NCBI RefSeq assembly: GCF_030908625.1
Contig: NZ_CP133133.1
Coordinates: 2,542,001-2,606,000 of the forward strand
DNA length: 64,000 bases
Direction: 5' to 3'
Origin: Paludicola sp. MB14-C6
GTDB taxonomy: Bacteria; Bacillota; Clostridia; Oscillospirales; Ruminococcaceae
Shown: positions 1-8,584 of the stretch, one piece after another
Layout of the letters: every line of letters starts with the position of its first letter
Position numbering within the stretch: position 1 is the first letter of the stretch
Notes under the pieces: model-generated
Told to the model about the DNA's origin: nothing
Seen by the model: only the letters and a program-made list of their open reading frames with translations
Database searches by the model: none
Made by a program: the position numbers and the translations under genes

Positions 1-2
1 TT

Positions 3-245
3 CCAAAGCATAGACCATATATCGAAAAGAAGATGCTTTATTTAAAAGAAAAAGGTAGTATCGGTGTATTTATCAGTAAATTGATACCAATGGCAAGAAC
101 GATTATAGCAATACCTGCAGGAGCAGTACAAATCAATTTTTTAAAGTATACCGTTAGTTCAGCGTTAGGCATTCTAATATGGAATGTATTTTTTATTGCA
201 GCAGGCTATTTCTTTGGACAAGAAATAGTGCATTTAATAAAATAG
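3..245 (+). CDS. DedA family membrane protein, C-terminal part
   Basis: The reading frame is open from base 3, so the gene starts outside the window and only about 80 C-terminal residues are present. The fragment holds the DedA signature region: an F-I-x-x-L-I-P-x-A-R-T stretch, then I-P-A-G, then N-F-L-K-Y, and a final hydrophobic segment with I-W-N. DedA proteins are polytopic membrane proteins tied to envelope homeostasis and, in several characterised members, to lipid-carrier flipping or proton-coupled transport. The substrate here cannot be told. The nearest downstream gene is a two-component regulator after about 165 bp of AT-rich DNA, so no operon link is evident. Confidence 0.85.
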   Translation, partial: PKHRPYIEKKMLYLKEKGSIGVFISKLIPMARTIIAIPAGAVQINFLKYTVSSALGILIWNVFFIAAGYFFGQEIVHLIK

Positions 246-411
246 TTATCAAAGATGTATTGTAATTTACGAGCCAAGTGCATTGTTGCATTTGGTTATT
301 TTCTTTTTTATAGGATACCACACTTATTTTCATAGGAAAGAAATATGAGTATAAGATATATCACAGGAAACTGGATAAAATATTGACAATTAGTAAAAGT
401 GAGGAAATGAA

Positions 412-1113
412 ATGAGTCAGTACAATATTTTAGTGGTAGAAGACGAAGAGGATATTGCAGAAGCTGTGAAAACATATTTGTTAAATCAAGGCTACGAAGT
501 TTTTGTTGCACACAATGGAAAAGAAGGCTTGGCAGTAATTAACGAAAATACAATTCATTTAGCAATAGTGGATGTAATGATGCCCGTTATGAATGGCATT
601 GACTTTGTAATGAAGCTACGAGAAACACATCATTTTCCCGTCATAATGCTATCTGCAAAATCAGAGGAAGTGGATCAGATAATGGGGCTAAATGTTGGCG
701 CAGATGACTATGTTACAAAACCATTTCGTCCATTAGAGCTTTTAGCAAGAGTAAACTCTCATTTAAGACGTTTTTCTAAATATAATACAGTTAATAATAA
801 GGAGCAACAAGATAGCCTGCTTACTTGTGGCGGATTAGAGCTAAACGAAACCACAAAAGAAGTTTTTGTAGATGAATGTCCAATCAAAGTGACGTCAATA
901 GAGTTTAAGATATTAACGCTTTTAATGAAAAATCAAGGACGAGTTTTTTCAGCTGATGAAATTTATGAACGAGTATGGAACGAAAAGGCCGTTAATACAG
1001 AAACCATCATGGTTCATATTAGAAATATTCGAGAGAAAATTGAGGTCAATCCGAAAAAGCCTCAATATTTAAAGGTGGTATGGGGAATTGGATACAAGAT
1101 TGAAAAGCAGTAA
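412..1113 (+). CDS. OmpR/PhoB-type response regulator
   Basis: A 233-residue two-domain response regulator. The receiver domain (about 1-120) has the acidic pocket E10-D11-E12, the phospho-acceptor D54 in V-D-V-M-M-P and the conserved K103 in T-K-P-F. The C-terminal half (about 135-233) is a winged-helix DNA-binding domain ending in V-W-G-I-G-Y-K, typical of the OmpR family. The kinase gene starts inside its 3' end (26-bp overlap), so the two are translationally coupled partners. It probably controls envelope or antibiotic-stress genes like most Bacillota OmpR-type pairs, but no target is evident. The ATG is preceded by a GTGAGG ribosome site. Confidence 0.95.
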   Translation: MSQYNILVVEDEEDIAEAVKTYLLNQGYEVFVAHNGKEGLAVINENTIHLAIVDVMMPVMNGIDFVMKLRETHHFPVIMLSAKSEEVDQIMGLNVGADDYVTKPFRPLELLARVNSHLRRFSKYNTVNNKEQQDSLLTCGGLELNETTKEVFVDECPIKVTSIEFKILTLLMKNQGRVFSADEIYERVWNEKAVNTETIMVHIRNIREKIEVNPKKPQYLKVVWGIGYKIEKQ

Positions 1114-3232
1114 ACCAGCTGTTATTATTACCTGTATAGCCCTTTTTTTGGTTTTGAGTTCATCTTTGATTATGGTTGGTTTGTACCCGACGATTCAAGG
1201 CCAAGTTGATAACTATTCAAGTAACTATTTTGTAAAGGATTCTTTTGTAAAACCTATTGTAAAACTGAATTATACATTATTTTCCGAGTATCAAATCCAG
1301 TTAAATCCCACTTTTACTCCGTTTGATATTTTATTTCATAAAAATATAACGCTTCGTGAAGATTATAATAAACAAAAGGTAAATGAGGAAATTTATAGCT
1401 GGAAGCAAGAGGCTTTGCAAGCAAATTCCAATTTGATATATTTAGCGATTGAAAAAGGAAACAAAAAAGTAATATCCAATTTTCCATCCGATGAAAAGAT
1501 ATTTCAAAATGATAAATTGCAATACGAGGAGTTATTGAAAAATTATCGATTTCTTATTCAAGTCGATTTTGACGAAACAGGGAATTTTACAATGAGTCAA
1601 ATTCATGGTGCAAATCGTTCACTATTTTCAAACCGAATGATTGACTTGAATCAAATCCAATTAACGCAATTCAGTTATGAAAATATGAGTGCAATTAAAA
1701 ATATGATTTTTGTTTATGCAGTACCTTATCAACTTGGCAACAATGCATTTGCTTCCGATTTCCAACAGCACCAATTGTATTCCTATAAAGTATTAAGCAG
1801 AAACTTAATGTATTTGTTTATAGGCATTATATTGGTGTTTGCATTAACTGTTCCGAAAAAAAGAATCCTAGAATTAAGCTGGATTAAGAAAACCGCAAGC
1901 GTTTGGATCGAAATATGGATAATGATTTTTCTTTATCTCGTTATATGGATGCTGAAAACAACTCCGGGAATAGCAATAATGGAGTATTTTCAAGGCCAAA
2001 TGAATTCGTTTATGGGAATACCTATCTTGCAGGCTCATGCTTCCCAACGGCATTTAATCATATTACATTTGATGATGTGGTGTATCTGCTTTGGTATTGT
2101 ATTGCTTTGTATTTGGATGATCAGATATGTCAAGAATATCGGTATATCTAATTATGTAAAACAAAGCAGCTTGTTGGTTCAGCTTTTTAAAATAAGCAGG
2201 AAATATTTGCTGCGTTTCATGCAGTATCTTGAAGAGTTTCATTTTAACGATAAATACAATAAACGATTACTGCTTGTAATTATCATCAATGCAATGATTG
2301 TTGGTCTTTTTTGTACAGCATGGCTATTTGGCATTATCGGTGTCATTCTTTATTCTATTATGCTGTTTGTTATAGCAAGAAAAATGATGAAAAGCAATGA
2401 AAAAAAATATCAAAAATTAGTGGATGCAACAGAACGAATTGCAAAAGGAGATTTAGACGCTAAAGTTGAAGAAAATCTAGGCGTATTTGAACCTTTGAAT
2501 CGAAATTTAAAACAGATTCAAAAAGGGTTTAAAAGTGCAGTTGAACAAGAACTAAACAGCCAAAAAATGCGTACTGAGTTAATTTCCAATGTATCTCATG
2601 ACTTAAAAACTCCTTTAACCGCTATTATCTCATATGTGGATTTAATGAAAAATGAAAATCTTTCAGAGCAAAAGCGAAAAGAATATGTTGCAATACTGGA
2701 ACGAAAAGCACAACGATTGCAATACTTAATTGAAGATTTGTTTGAAATCAGTAAGTTAAGCAGTGGCAATATTAACTTTCATTATGAAAATATTGATGTG
2801 GTATCGTTGATGAATCAAGCATTATTTGAAGTTGAAGAGAATTTAAATAAAGCAAAGTTAACTGTAAAAAAGAACTTTCCTGAAAACAAAGTTATTTTAT
2901 CGTTGGATAGTATGCGTACCTATCGAGTATTTGAAAACTTGCTGATGAATATTTGTAAATATGCAATGCCATCTTCAAGGGCTTTTATTGATATTATAGA
3001 ACAAACCGAGCAGGTAGAAATCACTATAAAAAATATATCGGAACATGAAATTGACTTTAGTGAAGACGAAATTGTTGAACGTTTTACAAGAGGAGATAAA
3101 TCAAGAAATACAGAGGGTTCTGGACTTGGATTAGCAATTGCAAAAAGCTTTATTGAGTTACAAGGCGGAAAATTCAAAATTATATTAGATGGTGACCTAT
3201 TTAAGGCGCACATTACCTTTTTAAAGCCATAG
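1088..3232 (+). CDS. Sensor histidine kinase, multi-TM
   Basis: A 714-residue membrane histidine kinase. The chosen start is a TTG lying inside the regulator gene, which puts the first basic residues just before a hydrophobic segment (about 12-35). After an outer domain of about 200 residues come several more membrane segments between about 235 and 440, a HAMP-like stretch (A-K-G-D-L-D-A-K), the HisKA box with catalytic His in N-V-S-H-D-L-K-T-P-L, and a HATPase_c domain with the G2 box G-S-G-L-G-L-A-I-A-K. It phosphorylates the upstream OmpR-type regulator. The unusually large N-terminal membrane region distinguishes it from simple two-TM kinases. An inverted repeat follows the stop at 3281-3308. 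Confidence 0.92.
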   Translation: MDTRLKSSKPAVIITCIALFLVLSSSLIMVGLYPTIQGQVDNYSSNYFVKDSFVKPIVKLNYTLFSEYQIQLNPTFTPFDILFHKNITLREDYNKQKVNEEIYSWKQEALQANSNLIYLAIEKGNKKVISNFPSDEKIFQNDKLQYEELLKNYRFLIQVDFDETGNFTMSQIHGANRSLFSNRMIDLNQIQLTQFSYENMSAIKNMIFVYAVPYQLGNNAFASDFQQHQLYSYKVLSRNLMYLFIGIILVFALTVPKKRILELSWIKKTASVWIEIWIMIFLYLVIWMLKTTPGIAIMEYFQGQMNSFMGIPILQAHASQRHLIILHLMMWCICFGIVLLCIWMIRYVKNIGISNYVKQSSLLVQLFKISRKYLLRFMQYLEEFHFNDKYNKRLLLVIIINAMIVGLFCTAWLFGIIGVILYSIMLFVIARKMMKSNEKKYQKLVDATERIAKGDLDAKVEENLGVFEPLNRNLKQIQKGFKSAVEQELNSQKMRTELISNVSHDLKTPLTAIISYVDLMKNENLSEQKRKEYVAILERKAQRLQYLIEDLFEISKLSSGNINFHYENIDVVSLMNQALFEVEENLNKAKLTVKKNFPENKVILSLDSMRTYRVFENLLMNICKYAMPSSRAFIDIIEQTEQVEITIKNISEHEIDFSEDEIVERFTRGDKSRNTEGSGLGLAIAKSFIELQGGKFKIILDGDLFKAHITFLKP

Positions 3233-3280
3233 CAGCTTAGTAGACAAAAAATACTAGGTCTAAAATGCATAACGCTATAA

Positions 3281-3308
3281 GAGCCTTCTGCTTTGCGGTG
3301 GAAGGCTC
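3281..3308 (+). terminator. Weak terminator-like hairpin
   Basis: GAGCCTTC pairs with GAAGGCTC around a 12-base loop downstream of the histidine kinase gene. No clear T-run follows, so termination is uncertain. Confidence 0.4.
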
Positions 3309-3433
3309 TCGTGCTTATATGCTTTCGAAAAATTGTAATTGAGTAATACAAATCATATTTATGCCTTTTCTTTACATTTATCATTTTACAGGCTATAATA
3401 AATACGAAAATAAAAAGTAACGGGGAATCGCTT

Positions 3434-4192
3434 ATGACCAATGATCAATTACTCGAGATTTCAACAGAAATCGGTTTAAGCCTGCTCGAAAATGGGGCAG
3501 AAATTTATAGGGTAGAAGAAAGCATATCTAGAATATTATCAGCCTATGGCGTGGTAAATGCTGATGTATTTGCGGTTCCGACTTGTATTATAACGACCAT
3601 TGTATTAAAAGATGGTCAAACACATACAAGAATGAAACGCATCATGAATCGCTCAACGAATTTGGATATCGTATCTGCTATGAATAATTTAAGCAGAGAA
3701 CTTTGCAAATTAAAGCCTGAATATGATGAAGCAAAAAAATTAGTCAATCAAGCAAAAAACAGAAAAAGGTTTAGTCTGCCAATTCAAATTCTCGGCTGTG
3801 TGTTTATCGGCTCTTTCTTTACAATCTTTTTTGGTGGGAACTTCTATGATGCGCTTGTCAGCCTGTTATGCTGCGTTGTATTAAAGTTTTTGCTTGTGGT
3901 AATGGATAAATTTAAAACGAATATGTTTTTCTCATATACAGTAGGCAGTATGGCAATTGCAGCAATTGCATTTTTATTTCATTATTTAGGTTTTTCTCAA
4001 AATATGGACAAGGTAATCATAGGAAGCCTAATGAACCTAGTTCCCGGTGTAGCGTTAACAAACTCCATGCGCGATATTATTGCAGGCGATTTGGTCGCTG
4101 GATTAACAAAGTTTGTGGAAGCGATTATGATTGCGGTTGCAATAGCGGTTGGAACAGGTGTATGCGTTTATTTATTGAAGATGTTCGTTTAA
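3434..4192 (+). CDS. ThrE-type threonine/serine exporter, large subunit (YjjP-like)
   Basis: A 252-residue member of the DUF1212/ThrE_1 family. The cytoplasmic N-terminal half has the family hallmark G-L-S-L-L-E-N-G-A-E-I-Y-R-V-E followed by A-V-P-T. The C-terminal half has about five membrane segments and the L-V-P-G-V-A-L-T-N motif. In single-chain exporters (ThrE) this region is fused to the ThrE_2 part. Here, as in YjjP/YjjB, the two are separate genes 10 bp apart and presumably form one transporter. Family members export threonine, serine or small organic acids such as succinate, and the substrate here is not determinable. The start has a CGGGGA ribosome site. Confidence 0.88.
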   Translation: MTNDQLLEISTEIGLSLLENGAEIYRVEESISRILSAYGVVNADVFAVPTCIITTIVLKDGQTHTRMKRIMNRSTNLDIVSAMNNLSRELCKLKPEYDEAKKLVNQAKNRKRFSLPIQILGCVFIGSFFTIFFGGNFYDALVSLLCCVVLKFLLVVMDKFKTNMFFSYTVGSMAIAAIAFLFHYLGFSQNMDKVIIGSLMNLVPGVALTNSMRDIIAGDLVAGLTKFVEAIMIAVAIAVGTGVCVYLLKMFV

Positions 4193-4202
4193 GGAGAATT
4201 CT

Positions 4203-4655
4203 ATGAATACAATTATTATATTTATCGCTACGTTTCTTGGATGTGTTGGCTTTTCTATTATGTTTAATTTACGAGGGAAAATCAATCTCTTAGCGTCTTT
4301 TGGTGGTGTAATTGGATATGCTGTTTTTTTATTGTTTAGTTTCACCCAAAATGATATCATGCAGTATTTTTTAGCAACCATTGCAATAGAAATTTATGCT
4401 GAAATTTTAGCAAGAGTATTTAAACAACCGGTAACAATTTTTCTAATTGTAGCCTTACTTCCATTAGTACCCGGCGGTGGAATTTACTATACAATGGAGT
4501 ATTGCATCAATGGTAATATTGGTATGTTTATCGAAGAAGGTTTACATACATTCTTTATTGCAGGTTCTTTAGTAGGCGGGATTATCGTAGTTTCTTCCGT
4601 TGTTCGCTTAATAGATCGGGTTAAACACCATATTCATACAACGGTAAAAGTATAA
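4203..4655 (+). CDS. ThrE-type exporter, small subunit (YjjB-like)
   Basis: A 150-residue membrane protein of the DUF3815/ThrE_2 family with four to five hydrophobic segments and the conserved L-L-P-L-V-P-G-G-G-I-Y-Y-T motif, the counterpart of the L-V-P-G motif in the large subunit. It begins 10 bp after the large subunit with its own AAGGAG site, so both are one operon. Together they should form a complete ThrE-like amino acid or organic acid exporter. A hairpin with a long loop (4675-4714) follows. Confidence 0.88.
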   Translation: MNTIIIFIATFLGCVGFSIMFNLRGKINLLASFGGVIGYAVFLLFSFTQNDIMQYFLATIAIEIYAEILARVFKQPVTIFLIVALLPLVPGGGIYYTMEYCINGNIGMFIEEGLHTFFIAGSLVGGIIVVSSVVRLIDRVKHHIHTTVKV

Positions 4656-4674
4656 TACAATTTAAAATTTAAAT

Positions 4675-4714
4675 AGCCATATATCACATACTAAAAGCGA
4701 TTTATGGCTTTTAA
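4675..4714 (+). terminator. Probable terminator of the ThrE-type operon
   Basis: AGCCATA pairs with TATGGCT around a 21-base loop, followed by TTTTAATATT. It sits 20 bp after the exporter stop codon. Confidence 0.5.
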
Positions 4715-5241
4715 TATTAGTGTTACTATTATACTCTTATAAGTACATTGGCTTTCAGAGCACGAGACTAATGATATTACTATTTATATAAGAAAAGAAT
4801 CAGTAGCTACAAAAGTATGAATGGATTCTTTTGATAAAAATGGTATAGAAAACAATTTTTAAGAAAAACTAAATAAAAGATAATCAAAAAATTCTCTAAA
4901 TTTAGTTTAAATAAAGGATTATATTTCATTTTACATCGTGAGATTGCATGAGTCTATTGACAAATGAAGTGTTAAATTCGTGTAAAATAAGAATTTAAAT
5001 TCCTGTATCTCCCATAATTTTTGATTCAATAGCTTGAATTTGAATAAACAACCTAAATTATATTTGGAATAATTATACTAATAAAAAGTATAATATATGT
5101 AAATTTACAGATTGTATAAAATTTCAAATTGTTATTTGAAGTCCTATAAATAGGGCTTTCAGAACAACCCATGAATATTTTAGCTAGGTAAACACTCAAT
5201 TTAATAAATCAATTTTTGAACATGCATTTTGTATTTTTAAG
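4715..5241. other. Gene-free AT-rich stretch
   Basis: About 530 bp between the exporter operon and the promoter of binding-protein copy 1. I see no convincing coding frame, RNA motif or mobile-element end. It is very AT-rich with only short imperfect repeats. Confidence 0.5.
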
Positions 5242-5270
5242 TTGACAAAGTAAACAAATAATAGTACAAT
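5242..5270 (+). promoter_or_regulatory. Strong sigma-A promoter of binding-protein copy 1
   Basis: TTGACA at 5242-5247 and TACAAT at 5265-5270 with a 17-bp spacer. Transcription would start near 5277, giving a 5' leader of about 150 nt that contains the hairpin at 5379-5400. Confidence 0.8.
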
Positions 5271-5378
5271 GCTTTACGGTTATACTAATAGTATGAATAA
5301 TTGTTGAACTTATTGTAATGATAAAAAAATAAATTGCAATAATAATTATAATTTATTTATATTAGTCTATTGTTGTAT

Positions 5379-5400
5379 TTAAATCCATATTGGGATTTAA
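5379..5400 (+). promoter_or_regulatory. Conserved leader hairpin, copy 1
   Basis: TTAAATCC pairs perfectly with GGATTTAA around a 6-base loop, followed by TAAA and the ribosome site. The same position upstream of the three other paralogues holds a hairpin of different sequence but the same shape, which suggests conserved RNA structure. Confidence 0.6.
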
Positions 5401-5427
5401 TAAATATATTATAAGGGGATATTAGTC

Positions 5428-6918
5428 TTGAAAAGTAAAATCAAAGTTCTTTCTTTGGTACTTGCTATTGCAATGATCGCATCTATGTTCGTTGCATGTA
5501 AAGGAAAGAAAGATGAAACTTCTACTGCTGATAAAGACAGCGAAGTAAACCTAATTTGGTATCACTGGGGTGACAAACCAAAACAACCAGACGCAGTAAT
5601 TGCTGAACTAAACAAAATGTCTAAAGAAGCAATTAAAACAACTGTAGATTTTAGATTTACAACTGGCGACGACCAAAAGTTAAAAACTATTATGTCAACT
5701 GGTGGCGAATTTGATATCGCTTTCACTTGTGCTTGGTTTGCTAACTATGTAGTTGCTGCACAAAACAACCAATTAGCTGACTTAACAGACAAACTACCAA
5801 AAGTAGCTCCAAAGCTTTGGGAATACATTCCTCAAAATGCTTGGGATGGTTCAAGAGTAAACGGTAAAATTTACGCTGTACCAACTTACAAAGACTCTGC
5901 TGCTGCTCAATACTGGACAGCAAATAAAGAATACGTTATCGATGGTGCAAAAGCAGAAGCTGAATTTAAAGCAACTGGTAAAGCATTATCAACAGTAACT
6001 CCTCTATTAGAGAAAGTTAAAAAATATCATGATGAGTCTAAAACTCCATATCCTCATGATTTAACAGCTCCATTTAACTATAACTGGGCTGGCATTAATG
6101 GTCACAACAATGGTTGGGATACATTAGGACTAGATAACCTACGTTTAGGTATTAAAATTGGCAGTAATACAACAAAAGTTCAAAACATGTATGAAGATGC
6201 TGATTATATCAATGATCTAAAAACATTAAAAACTTGGTATGACAACGGCTTAGTAAACAAAGGCGCTTCTGAAGTTGAAAAAGAATTTGAATTCCAAGTA
6301 GTAGGCACAGGCCAAGGCTGGGAAGGTGCTGAAGCTATTTGGGCAAATGGTAAAGACTATTCAATTGTTATTAACAAGAAATTTGGTCCTATCTATACAA
6401 CAGCTTCTATTCAAGGTTCTATGAACGGTATCAGCCCTAACTCTAAAAAAATTGATAGAGCTATCAAATATTTAGAGTACGCTAATACAAACAAAGATTA
6501 CAGAAACACATTAGCTTACGGTATTAAAGGTACTAACTGGAAAGTAAACGACCAAGGTCAAGCAGAGAACTTAACTAAGGATGCATGGCAACCAGGCGCA
6601 TTCTCACAAGCTTCTTTCTTTGAGTTATACCCAATTAAACCAGCTCCAGCAAATATGTATACAAACTTAAAAGCAGTTAATGACTCAGCTGAAGCATCTC
6701 CAGTAGTAGGTTTCGTACCAAAAGTTGATACTCTACAAACTGAAATCGCAGCTTGTCAATCAGTTATTGATAAACAATACAAATACATCCAAACAGGTAA
6801 TGTTAAAGATGTAGATGCTACTGTTAAACAAATCAATGCTGATCTAAAAACAGCTGGTTATGATAAAATCATGGCTGAACTTCAAAAACAAGTTGACGCT
6901 TTTGTAAAAGCTAAATAG
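5428..6918 (+). CDS. Extracellular solute-binding lipoprotein (DUF3502-like), copy 1
   Basis: A 496-residue binding protein. Its lipoprotein signal peptide ends in a F-V-A-C lipobox (Cys about 24), so it is anchored to the outer face of the membrane. The mature part starts with N-L-I-W-Y-H-W-G-D and continues in the manner of LplA/DUF3502 oligosaccharide-binding proteins of ABC importers. Three close paralogues lie at 29634-34874. This copy is alone, starts with TTG and has a weaker AAGGGG ribosome site, whereas the others use ATG and AGGAGG. No permease or ATPase genes accompany any copy. Codon use is skewed (many CTA Leu, AAC, CCA, GCT), unlike the neighbours, which points to very high expression. 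The substrate is unknown and probably a sugar. Confidence 0.85.
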   Translation: MKSKIKVLSLVLAIAMIASMFVACKGKKDETSTADKDSEVNLIWYHWGDKPKQPDAVIAELNKMSKEAIKTTVDFRFTTGDDQKLKTIMSTGGEFDIAFTCAWFANYVVAAQNNQLADLTDKLPKVAPKLWEYIPQNAWDGSRVNGKIYAVPTYKDSAAAQYWTANKEYVIDGAKAEAEFKATGKALSTVTPLLEKVKKYHDESKTPYPHDLTAPFNYNWAGINGHNNGWDTLGLDNLRLGIKIGSNTTKVQNMYEDADYINDLKTLKTWYDNGLVNKGASEVEKEFEFQVVGTGQGWEGAEAIWANGKDYSIVINKKFGPIYTTASIQGSMNGISPNSKKIDRAIKYLEYANTNKDYRNTLAYGIKGTNWKVNDQGQAENLTKDAWQPGAFSQASFFELYPIKPAPANMYTNLKAVNDSAEASPVVGFVPKVDTLQTEIAACQSVIDKQYKYIQTGNVKDVDATVKQINADLKTAGYDKIMAELQKQVDAFVKAK

Positions 6919-6940
6919 TAATAACTAGTATAATACTGAA

Positions 6941-6972
6941 TAAAATCGATACAGATTTCTGTATCGATTTTA
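6941..6972 (+). terminator. Rho-independent terminator after copy 1
   Basis: A 14-bp perfect stem (TAAAATCGATACAG and its complement) with an ATTT loop, 22 bp after the stop. It differs from the UUCG-loop terminators of the three paralogues. Confidence 0.85.
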
Positions 6973-7029
6973 TTTATAAGAAATCATAAAACTGTAATGA
7001 ATATTGTTAATATATTCATGGTTTATGTA

Positions 7030-7058
7030 TTGACAAAAAAGAATAAATGATATATTAT
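7030..7058 (+). promoter_or_regulatory. Sigma-A promoter of the CorC-type transporter leader
   Basis: TTGACA at 7030-7035 and TATTAT at 7053-7058 with a 17-bp spacer. The transcript would begin about 7065 and include the leader ORF (7094) and the hairpin at 7158-7197 before the transporter gene. Confidence 0.75.
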
Positions 7059-7093
7059 AGTCTAAACTATTGTAAGGAAGGTGAGAAAAATTA

Positions 7094-7177
7094 ATGGATG
7101 ATTCGGACAGTAGCACAGCAAATTACATTGATAAGGTACATAATTACGTTAATATACAAAAGCATAACCTGCTTTAA
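7094..7177 (+). CDS. Putative acidic leader peptide (27 aa)
   Basis: A short ORF behind a good ribosome site (AAGGTGAG, 9 nt before ATG) encoding a peptide that begins M-D-D-S-D-S-S. Its TAA stop lies exactly in the loop of the terminator hairpin that precedes the CNNM/CorC-type gene. A ribosome finishing this ORF would cover the left arm of the hairpin, and a ribosome dropping off early would let it form. Acid-rich nascent chains are known to destabilise ribosomes at low Mg2+, so this could be a Mg2+-sensing attenuator. That function is inference. The ORF is too short for coding statistics. Confidence 0.5.
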   Translation: MDDSDSSTANYIDKVHNYVNIQKHNLL

Positions 7178-7197
7178 CGAGCAGGCTATGCTTTTTT
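7158..7197 (+). terminator. Attenuator hairpin upstream of the CorC-type gene
   Basis: A GCATA/TATGC stem continued by CCTGCT/AGCAGG with one mismatch, flanked by AAAA and a run of six T. It lies about 50 bp before the transporter start and downstream of its promoter, so it must be read through for the gene to be expressed. Confidence 0.8.
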
Positions 7198-7247
7198 GCG
7201 TATAAAATGATTACAAAATTACTCATGTTTTAAAGGAGCGTATTATT

Positions 7248-8552
7248 TTGGAAAACCCGCTAGTATGGCAAATCTTACTACAAATTTTGTTAATTGGATT
7301 GAATGCAGTTTTTGCATGTGCAGAAATTGCAGTCATATCTATGAATGATAATAAACTTGCAAAGATGGCTTCGCAAGGAGATAAACGTGCAATTCGACTT
7401 GCAAAGCTAACCTCGCAACCGGCACGCTTTTTAGCAACAATTCAAGTAGCAATTACATTATCCGGCTTCTTAGGGAGTGCATTTGCGGCTGATAACTTTT
7501 CAAGTATGCTTGTAGATGGATTGGTAAATATTGGCGTAAAGATTCCGGTTGATACACTGAATACAATTTCCGTTATTTTGATTACATTGATTTTATCTTA
7601 TTTTACATTAGTGTTTGGAGAATTGGTGCCAAAGAGAGTTGCAATGAAAAAAGCGGAATCATTAGCGTTAGGATTATCTGCTTTGATTAGCTTTATCTCA
7701 AAAGCATTTGCACCGATTGTATGGTTGCTAACCGCATCTACTAACTTATTATTGCGATTATTTGGAATCGATCCCAATAGCGAGGATGATGAAGTAACAG
7801 AAGAAGAAATACGAATGATGGTGGACGTTGGCAGCGAAAAAGGTACTATTGACAAAACAGAAAAAGAAATAATACAAAATGTATTTGAATTTGACGATAT
7901 AACAGCTGGTGATATTGTTACACACCGAACAGAAGTCACATTGCTTTGGATGGATGAAAGTAATGAACAATGGGAACAAACCATCCATGAAAGCCGTCAC
8001 TCACTGTATCCTGTTTGCAACGAAAGCGTAGATGACGTTATCGGAATATTAGATGCTAAAAGTTATTTTCGTTTAAAAGAAAAAACACGGGAAAAGATTA
8101 TGAAAACCTGTGTGAAGCCCGTATATTTTGTACCCGAAAGCTTACGTGCTGACGTATTGTTTCGCAATATGAAAACCAATACGAATCATCTTGCAGTAGT
8201 GTTGGATGAGTATGGTGGCGTTAGCGGAATTGTAACCATGAATGATTTAGTCCAACAGTTAGTCGGCGATTTTGATGATGAAAAATTGCCAAATGAAGAA
8301 TTGGATATTGAACGTATTGATTCGAAAACATGGAAAGTACATGGTACAGCACCACTTGAAGATGTAGCAGAGCAAATTGGTATTGACTTGCCAACAGATG
8401 AATATGATACATTTGGTGGTTACGTGTTTCGTGCTTTAGGCTCTATTCCGGAAGATGGAAGCAAGTTTCAAATAGAAGGCGATGGCTTTTTAATTAAAGT
8501 CATAGAAATTAAAAATCATCGTTTGGCAAAAGCTATCGTTTGCTTGACATAA
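7248..8552 (+). CDS. Hemolysin-family CNNM/CorC-type divalent-cation transporter
   Basis: A 434-residue protein with the family order: DUF21/CNNM membrane domain (about 1-190, four hydrophobic segments, N-A-x-F-A-C-A-E-I-A near the start), two CBS domains (about 205-330, with D-E-Y-G-G-V-S-G-I-V-T) and a C-terminal CorC_HlyC domain (about 345-430). Characterised relatives (MpfA, CorC, CNNM) export Mg2+ or modulate Mg2+/Co2+ balance. The gene uses a TTG start behind AAGGAGC. It is preceded by a leader ORF and a terminator, suggesting attenuation control. A 103-bp copy of its extreme 3' end and terminator recurs at 23132-23234. Confidence 0.9.
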   Translation: MENPLVWQILLQILLIGLNAVFACAEIAVISMNDNKLAKMASQGDKRAIRLAKLTSQPARFLATIQVAITLSGFLGSAFAADNFSSMLVDGLVNIGVKIPVDTLNTISVILITLILSYFTLVFGELVPKRVAMKKAESLALGLSALISFISKAFAPIVWLLTASTNLLLRLFGIDPNSEDDEVTEEEIRMMVDVGSEKGTIDKTEKEIIQNVFEFDDITAGDIVTHRTEVTLLWMDESNEQWEQTIHESRHSLYPVCNESVDDVIGILDAKSYFRLKEKTREKIMKTCVKPVYFVPESLRADVLFRNMKTNTNHLAVVLDEYGGVSGIVTMNDLVQQLVGDFDDEKLPNEELDIERIDSKTWKVHGTAPLEDVAEQIGIDLPTDEYDTFGGYVFRALGSIPEDGSKFQIEGDGFLIKVIEIKNHRLAKAIVCLT

Positions 8553-8554
8553 TC

Positions 8555-8584
8555 AACTCCCACACAGATTTCTGTGTGGGAGTT
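8555..8584 (+). terminator. Rho-independent terminator of the CorC-type gene
   Basis: A 13-bp perfect stem (AACTCCCACACAG and complement) with an ATTT loop and TTTTG tail, immediately after the stop. The same stem with an AAAT loop occurs at 23188-23217. Confidence 0.9.

Noticed and set aside
2920..3441. Long minus-strand ORF (173 aa) over the end of the histidine kinase
   Set aside because: It lies antisense to a clearly conserved kinase ATPase domain, has no ribosome site or recognisable family, and is a shadow of that gene.
7066..7157. Leader of the CorC-type gene as an M-box or manganese riboswitch
   Set aside because: I could not find the conserved M-box or yybP-ykoY core sequences. 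The short ORF plus terminator explains the region better.
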